DNA of 64,000 nucleotides from Oncomelania hupensis (Eukaryota; Mollusca; Gastropoda; Littorinimorpha; Pomatiopsidae): NCBI GenBank assembly GCA_036898135.1, contig CM072523.1, positions 46,458,329 to 46,522,328 of the forward strand, read 5' to 3'. Shown piece by piece: positions 58,620 to 64,000 of this stretch (position 1 is its first letter; each line of letters starts with the position of its first letter). The notes under the pieces were generated by a model. It saw only the letters and a program-made list of their open reading frames with translations, ran no database searches and was not told where the DNA came from. The position numbers and the translations under genes were made by a program.

Positions 58620-59248
58620 TGTTACACTCGGTTTGATGTTGGTGTTTTTCTTTATCAGTATTTGATTCAGCCCCAATGCTGAAATACTGATGAGTGTAGC
58701 TCAGATTCGTTTATCCACGCAACCCGTCCAAACAGCATACAAGTCACAAAGTCGACGTATGAAGTTTTCCACTTTTATTCAGCACACATCAACAACTGCA
58801 TACAATTCTCAACTCAACTCTCAAATTTACTTTCCAACTTACTATCAACAACAACTTCACTATCCTATTTTTGAAACAGCGCGGCACTTAAATAGTCTCT
58901 TGATACTCCCGAATAACCTGGATCAATCTCGTATGACGCAATTTAACCAATCGCTTCTAACTTCGTCATTACTGTCTTACGTCATACATATTTCTTCTCC
59001 TTCCGGAACGTCCTCTTGCTTCGACATGTATCGGGAAATTTCTATCGAGAGTAAACACGCAGATCCAGAAAATTCTCCAGTAATATCCACTAACGCAAAT
59101 CATCAACGTTATACAAAGCCTCTCCTAACAACAATGCAAACTCAAATCAAAGGTAAATAAACTCCATTATTGAATACTTTGCAAAACGAAACGATTAGAT
59201 CTATCGTGCGCGTTTCCGACATACTTTCGTTCGCGTTTCAACGTAACA
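58620..59248 (-). mobile_element. Solo LTR 3 of the TGTTACG family, duplication CCTGG
   Basis: 629 bp with minus-strand ends TGTTACG and GTGTAACA. CCTGG lies directly on both sides (58615-58619 and 59249-59253). Copy B has no LTR at the corresponding place (about 43880), so it inserted after the B/C duplication. It splits the CR1 fragment. Confidence 0.95.
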
Positions 59249-59603
59249 CCTGGTCAACTGACTATCAATCTGAAGTCCCAGATTTCTGACTGAAACCAAG
59301 AGAGTTATGGCAGTGGTATCCAACGAGAATTTGTCAAGACTATGCTTTGAACCATAAAGGATCGCCTCTGTGTTTTCCTGATTGAGTTTGAGTTTATTTT
59401 CCCTCATCCATGCCTTTACTTCTACACAACAGAATACTGACTTCGTCCCGGAAGGAAGAATCGTCGGGTTTAAAGATCAATTTCGCTGACGTCCTTAGTC
59501 TTCTTCTTCTTCTTCTTCTTCTTCTTGCCGAGTAAATCAATGATATCTCAGTTGGCAATACAAAAGAACAACGCTTAACATATTTCGACCTTATTCATTT
59601 CAG

Positions 59604-59679
59604 CTGTGGCTCCGGATGCTGTCCACACAAGGTTTGCTGCGCCCCTAAAGGTTCAGATAACAGGTGCTGTGAACCGGGG
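59604..59679 (+). CDS. Cysteine-rich secreted peptide gene, copy C, exon 2
   Basis: A strong acceptor with an intact pyrimidine tract is followed by one base completing Pro and 25 codons. They have the same C-x3-CC-x4-CC-x8-CC frame as copy B and end Glu-Pro-Gly before GTAAGT (59680), phase 0. All seven Cys codons and their third bases are identical to copy B, while 12 of 18 other residues differ. Exon 3 is not in the window. From the gene order in copies A and B it is expected a few hundred bases past 64000. Its product would be a secreted disulfide-rich peptide of unknown role. Confidence 0.75.
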
Positions 59680-59909
59680 GTAAGTGCCTACTCCTTCCAT
59701 TGAGAGTATAAACCGAGGCCTATCCTGTGCATGCACGCATTCCATCGCACGGACTGAACATCCTGACGCTCATGTCCTTTAGACGTGATTGCCGGTAACA
59801 GGCGTACATCCAGAAAACATGTATTATGTCTCCGTTCTCCCCATCCCCGATCGCCCAGAACTATGCTCAGTTGTCTGCAACGTCAGACGGTGGATGCGCT
59901 TAAGGCAGC

Positions 59910-60680
59910 AAGTGGGCGGCTAGAGTTAGATACTGTATCAGCCAGCGCCTCTAGCGGCTAGAGTTAGATACTGTATCAGCCAGCGCCTTTAGCGGCTAGA
60001 GTTAGATACTGTATCAGCCAGCGCCTCTAGCGGCTAGAGTTAGATACTGTATCAGCCAGCGCCTCTAGCGGCTAGAGTTAGATACTGTATCAGCCAGCGC
60101 CTCTAGCGGCTAGAGTTAGATACTGTATCAGCCAGCGCCCTTAGCGGCTAGAGTTAGATACTGTCTCAGCGAGTGCTATTAGCGGCTAGAGTTAGATACT
60201 GTATCAGCCAGCGTCTTTAGCAGCTAGAGTTAGATACTGTATCAGCCAGCGCCTTTAGCGGCTAGAGTTAGATACTGTATCAGCCAGCGCTTTTAGCGGC
60301 TAGAGTTAGATACTGTATCAGCCAGCGCTTTTAGCGGCTAGAGTTACATACTGTATCAGCCAGCGCTTTTAGCGGCTAGAGTTAGATACTGTATCAGCCA
60401 GCGCCTTTAGCGGCTAGAGTTAGATACTGTACCAGCCAGCCCTTTTAGCGGCTAGAGTTAGATACTGTATCAGCCAGCGCCTTTAGCGGCTAGAGTTAGA
60501 TACTGTATCAGCCAGCGCTTTTAGCGGCTAGAGTTAGATACTGTATCAGCCAGCGCCTTTAGCGGCTAGAGTTAGATACTGTATTAGCCAGCGCCTTTAG
60601 CGGCTAGAGTTAGATACTGTATCAGCCAGCGCTTTTAGCGGCTACAGTTAGATACTATATCAGCGAGCGCCTTTAGGGGC
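59910..60680 (+). repeat. 38-base minisatellite, about 20 copies
   Basis: The unit is gcggctagagttagatactg, then tatcagccagcgcctcta. Variation is concentrated in the last five bases (cctct, ccttt, ctttt). It lies in the presumed intron 2 of copy C. Confidence 0.95.
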
Positions 60681-60689
60681 TCTTAAACT

Positions 60690-60790
60690 AACACTGGATG
60701 TGGGTACCATACACTAACACTGGCTCTTGGTACCATACACTACTAACACTGGCTCTTGGTACCATACACTAACACTGGCTGTTGGTACTA
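60690..60790 (+). repeat. 26-base minisatellite, short patch
   Basis: Four copies of the ggtaccatacactaacactg unit seen at 26780-27548, joined directly to the 38-base array. Confidence 0.9.
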
Positions 60791-60794
60791 TAGA

Positions 60795-61590
60795 GAACAT
60801 GAATTTTCTGGTTCTCATAGTATTTCTATTTTTAGAGTGTGAGTTAATTTTTTGAATAAGTATATTTTATGTTATTATTTTCATTGGCCGAAATTGTTTA
60901 ACCAATGGAATAATGAATAGCTGGCAGTCAGGGCAATTGTAGTCACTTGATTTTTGTGTTCTAATGTTGTGAAAAGTGAAGAGGTAGAAATCACTGAGAA
61001 CTTATCAGGTTGTGTAGGTTCGGTGGACTTTCTCTCTGAAATTGAATGTATATTGTGCTGTAAAGATTACAGCTGCCTACGGTAACTGGTGTTAGCTTCA
61101 TACACCAGGACACACGGCGTTGTCTCGGACAACGGAGAAAGGGCGACTCGAGGACCATCGGGGTCGGCCGTGCTTCTGGTACCTGAATAAGTCACGTTCT
61201 CTTCCGTAGATAGATAGGGCACGCGCGCGCCCATCTGCCTGTCTACAACATCACTGTTCGTCTATCTACCTGTCTACACGACTCTGTAGCTTGGCCTAAC
61301 CTTCGTGTGCACACGCTCGCTCCAGTTAACACGTTTTTTTGTGTTTATTTTGGTTCAGGGCATGCGAATGCCGGCCGTTTGAGTTTCGCAGATACTCAAA
61401 CTGGACAGTGAGGTGTCAGAGATTAGTGTAAAAGGATTGGTGTGAAAGATTGCTGTAAAGTATTGTGGTTTGTTTATAAAAAGTATTGAGAACGTTAAAG
61501 GCATATTTGTGTTAGTGAGAATCTGTGACTTTGTGGGTGTGATAATTGTAACAAGAGGACCTGTTTACCCTGCACACTTTGAGTTTTTGC
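60795..61590 (+). repeat. Dispersed repeat Y, plus copy
   Basis: Aligned with the minus copy at 39235-40030. It contains a TATA-like tttataaaaagtattg near 61477. There are no coding domains. It is possibly an LTR or another non-autonomous element. Confidence 0.75.
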
Positions 61591-63160
61591 TTGTTTGGTC
61601 AGTAGTAAAACTTAGAAGGTTACCGTAGTCTCTAGAAGACGACAGAAGTGATCATGAGTAACACAGATGTAGCTTAATACAAACACAGTTAGTGACATCA
61701 TCGCAACCTACGATCGAGCTTCGAGTTTTATAGCCACTTAGATGGTTCAGCCAATGGGAACACAGCTAAGGTTAGTTAGGACCAGTTCGGGTTGGTTCAA
61801 AGAGAGAGATAGAGAGTCAGTCGAGTTTGAAAATCTGAGGAGTACACAGTACTCTCTGACCAAAATCTCTCCTGAGAAGATTAGACAGCAGTACTTGTTG
61901 AATATTCGAATTCAATCAAGTAGCCACGGCCTGACATTGTCAAACAGGTAAATGAACATACTTCTGTTTCATCGTGATGTATTTATATTATTGTTGAATT
62001 ATGTTTTTGGAATTTGCTATGCATAGAATTGAATTGTTAGTCCGACTTTGCCTGAACACGTGGCGAATCCGACGACGAGGCGACCGGTCGACGCCATGTT
62101 GAAAGATGTACGGAACCACTGTTGTTTAACCTATATGTATGCCTGCAGACCAGTGGCTGTACCCGAGAATGTTTATAATATTATTATTTCTTTATGTGTA
62201 TAGTTAGTTACGATTTATATTTATATATGTATATGAAATTAGAGTGGAGATTCCAGTGGACCACAGACTTAGCAGAATGTTCGTCGCTTATGTATAGAGA
62301 TGCGGAGCTATCACTGAGGGCTACTTTGACCTTCAGTGAGATGCTCTGCACAGACCTATTATACAGGGTTGTGCAGAATTTCGTCTCATATGTTACAGAC
62401 GAGCAGGCGCTATATCGTGAGCCCAACTCAGCAAACAACAACAACCACGTCGACGCGTACAGTTGGCTGCCGAGGCATCTACAGCATTATGCACAGATAG
62501 CCCAACCGTCGAACCACACAGTCAAAGATTCAACGACAACACGGCGTGTCGTAGAAGCGACCTCAACGCAGCGCTTCAACCCCACAGTTAAGTGCAACAA
62601 GAAACTGTGCACTAAAACTCTGTATAAACACGACCACAGTAGTCCACTCTTCAAGACTTTTGACCATTAGGGCGGAAAGTATCCAGTGCCCGATGAAGAA
62701 AATGTAGCTGCCTAGATTATCAGCGATCGAATCATTCGCATTGACAATTGAACTTTTAAGTTAGTTTCGTACTTCGAAGATCGTGTATAGAGTAGAGGAA
62801 ATAAATGTGTGATTTTTACTGTTATCAAGTGGCTGGACTACATATGTTTCATAGCCGTGTGAAAGCTAGTGTGACAGTGATCTTTTACCATTTTTCTATC
62901 TATCTCTGTACCCCAGCCTAAACACAGACCGAGCTAAAGAAATAAATGTATTAAGGTAATTCACAGGGTGATTCACTAGCGGTCCCCATTGAATAAGACG
63001 TGAGGGTTATAGCAGTCCAGTGTGCAGAGCCCAGCAACAATAAAACCCCACGTCACAGTAATTAACAGAGAGACTTGCACGAACACTTTATTTTGATCTA
63101 GGAGTCAATAATATTTTGCATTTAATTAGCTATTATAAACGGGCACACATCCAAATATCC
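61591..63160 (+). other. Unassigned sequence with two unrecognised open frames
   Basis: Open frames 61742-61951 (69 codons) and 62194-62670 (158 codons) show no domain I recognise. The second is rich in Thr, Ser and Asn and is followed by an AATAAA at about 62801. The block could be the internal region of the repeat Y element or single-copy intron sequence of copy C. Confidence 0.35.
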
Positions 63161-63164
63161 CTTT

Positions 63165-63335
63165 GTTACTGGTACCATACACTAACACTGGCTGTTGATA
63201 CCATACACTAACACTGGCTGTTGGTACCATACACTAACACTGGCAGTTGGTGCCATACACTAACACTGGCTGTTGGTGCCATACACTAACACTGGCTGTT
63301 GGTACCATACACTAACACCGGCTGTTGGTGCCAAT
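63165..63335 (-). repeat. 26-base minisatellite, about 6 copies
   Basis: Same unit and same neighbouring sequence as at 26780-27548, in the same orientation. Confidence 0.92.
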
Positions 63336-63641
63336 TCCATTGCGTGTTTCCTTTGTTCAGTTTTATTTTCCCACACTTATCTACAAAATTGTTTGCAATA
63401 GTCGGGGATGAGAACGATCCAAATGTCGGTCTGCCCTTTTGACGCCCTGTCTCAAAAACCACAGTACGGATTTTGACCAAACTTCATACGAACATTACCT
63501 AGGTCAGTGGCCTGTTGACGCCCTGTCTCAATAACCACAGTACGGATTTTGACCAAACGTCATAGGAACATTACATAGGTCAGTGGCCTGTTGCCCGTGT
63601 CATCCTATTTGTTATAGGGCGAGAGTCAAGGTCACTGGTGT
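63336..63641 (-). repeat. Dispersed segment shared with 27549-27965
   Basis: Matches the copy-A side segment block for block, including the duplicated ctcaataaccacagtacgg unit. In the copy A locus this segment lies about 600 bases upstream of exon 3. Confidence 0.88.
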
Positions 63642-64000
63642 CATTTTGTTGCTAAACACCTGTTTGTTCTAAATGTAAAATCCACTTCTACAGCCATTTT
63701 GTTGCTAAACACCTGTTTGTTCTAAATGTAAAATCCACTTCTACAGTCATTTTGTTGCTAAACACCTGTTTGTTCTAAATGTAAAAACCACTTCTACAGT
63801 CATTTTGTTGCTAAACACCTGTTTGTTCTAAATGTAAAATCCACTTCTACAGTCATTTTGTTGATAAACACCTGTTTGTTTTAATGTAAAATCCACTTCT
63901 ACAGCCATTTTGTTGCTAAACACCTGTTTGTTCTAAATGTAAAATCCACTTCTACAGCCATTTTGTTGCTATACACCTGTTTGTTCTAAATGTAAAATCC
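63642..64000 (+). repeat. 53-base minisatellite running off the window end
   Basis: About 6.7 copies of a unit with cattttgttgctaaacacct and gtttgttctaaatgtaaaat plus ccacttctacagc. The copy A locus has a single unit at about 27898-27935, so the array is an expansion specific to copy C. Confidence 0.95.

Larger units (their letters stand above)
56241..59603 (+). other. Intron 1 of copy C, 3.36 kb
   Basis: Order: (GT)n at 56325-56395; (GAT)n blocks at 56659-56852, with the word gcagtctttatg duplicated; CR1 3' end on the minus strand (56985-57264); RTE LINE on the minus strand (57265-58400); CR1 upstream half (58408-58619 and 59254-59495) split by solo LTR 3; a (CTT)n patch; and the pyrimidine tract ttcgaccttattcatttcag ending at 59603. 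Confidence 0.75.

Noticed and set aside
62194..62670. 158-codon open frame as a host gene
   Set aside because: No recognisable domain, no paralogue in the window and low-complexity Thr/Ser/Asn composition. I mention it in the unassigned block only.

Overview
This is a repeat-saturated window of animal nuclear DNA. Coding signal is confined to split exons and decayed transposon genes. There are no compact operons, ribosome-binding sites, rRNA genes or intact tRNA genes. Very long (GAA)n, (ATT)n, (GAT)n, (CA)n and (AT)n tracts are common. RTE-type LINEs with a craniofacial-development-protein-2-like endonuclease, CR1/L2-like LINEs, Gypsy, hAT, Tc1 and mariner remnants and tRNA/5S-derived SINE-like pieces occur together. 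That mix fits a lophotrochozoan, most likely a marine mollusc. The organism assignment is inference.

The most interesting content is a small tandem gene family on the + strand between about 28 and 64 kb, readable only by matching splice sites because each exon is under 100 bases. Copy B (about 40.6-45.9 kb) has a hydrophobic, signal-peptide-like exon (41193-41248), a cysteine-rich exon (45209-45284) and a second cysteine-rich terminal exon (45750-45839). Donor and acceptor phases fit exactly and give a predicted 73-residue product with 13 cysteines, mostly as CC pairs. Copy C (about 55.7 kb to beyond the window end) repeats exons 1 and 2. Its exon 3 is predicted just past base 64000. Copy A (about 28.0-28.7 kb) keeps only exon 3, with an early stop. 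Between B and C every exon-2 cysteine is conserved, while 12 of the 18 other residues differ. I do not recognise the family. The CC pairs recall granulins and other disulfide-rich secreted peptides.

Region by region: 0-6 kb holds a broken interspersed repeat, a 2-kb GAA array with a recurrent spacer, and an RTE LINE 3' end. 7.6-12.5 kb is a nearly complete CR1/L2-like LINE split by a 1.6-kb solo LTR. 13-20 kb is microsatellites, a foldback element, a MITE and a SINE. 20.7-23.2 kb is a strand-switching 19-bp repeat, a SINE and a Gypsy integrase relic. 24.4-28 kb is a duplicated segment with a solo LTR, an RTE endonuclease and a 26-bp minisatellite. 28-40 kb is copy A, then an interspersed repeat (here called family A) hit by a LINE and a hAT element, a 64-bp minisatellite and mariner pieces. 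40.6-47.3 kb is copy B. 47.3-55.7 kb is a solo LTR, a Tc1 element and a CR1/L2-like LINE. 55.7-64 kb is copy C and three minisatellites.

In both complete introns 1 a CR1 LINE was split by an RTE LINE before the B/C duplication. After it, copy C gained a solo LTR. Copy B gained a second RTE fragment and a family A element that landed in the exon-2 splice acceptor and duplicated it as target-site DNA.
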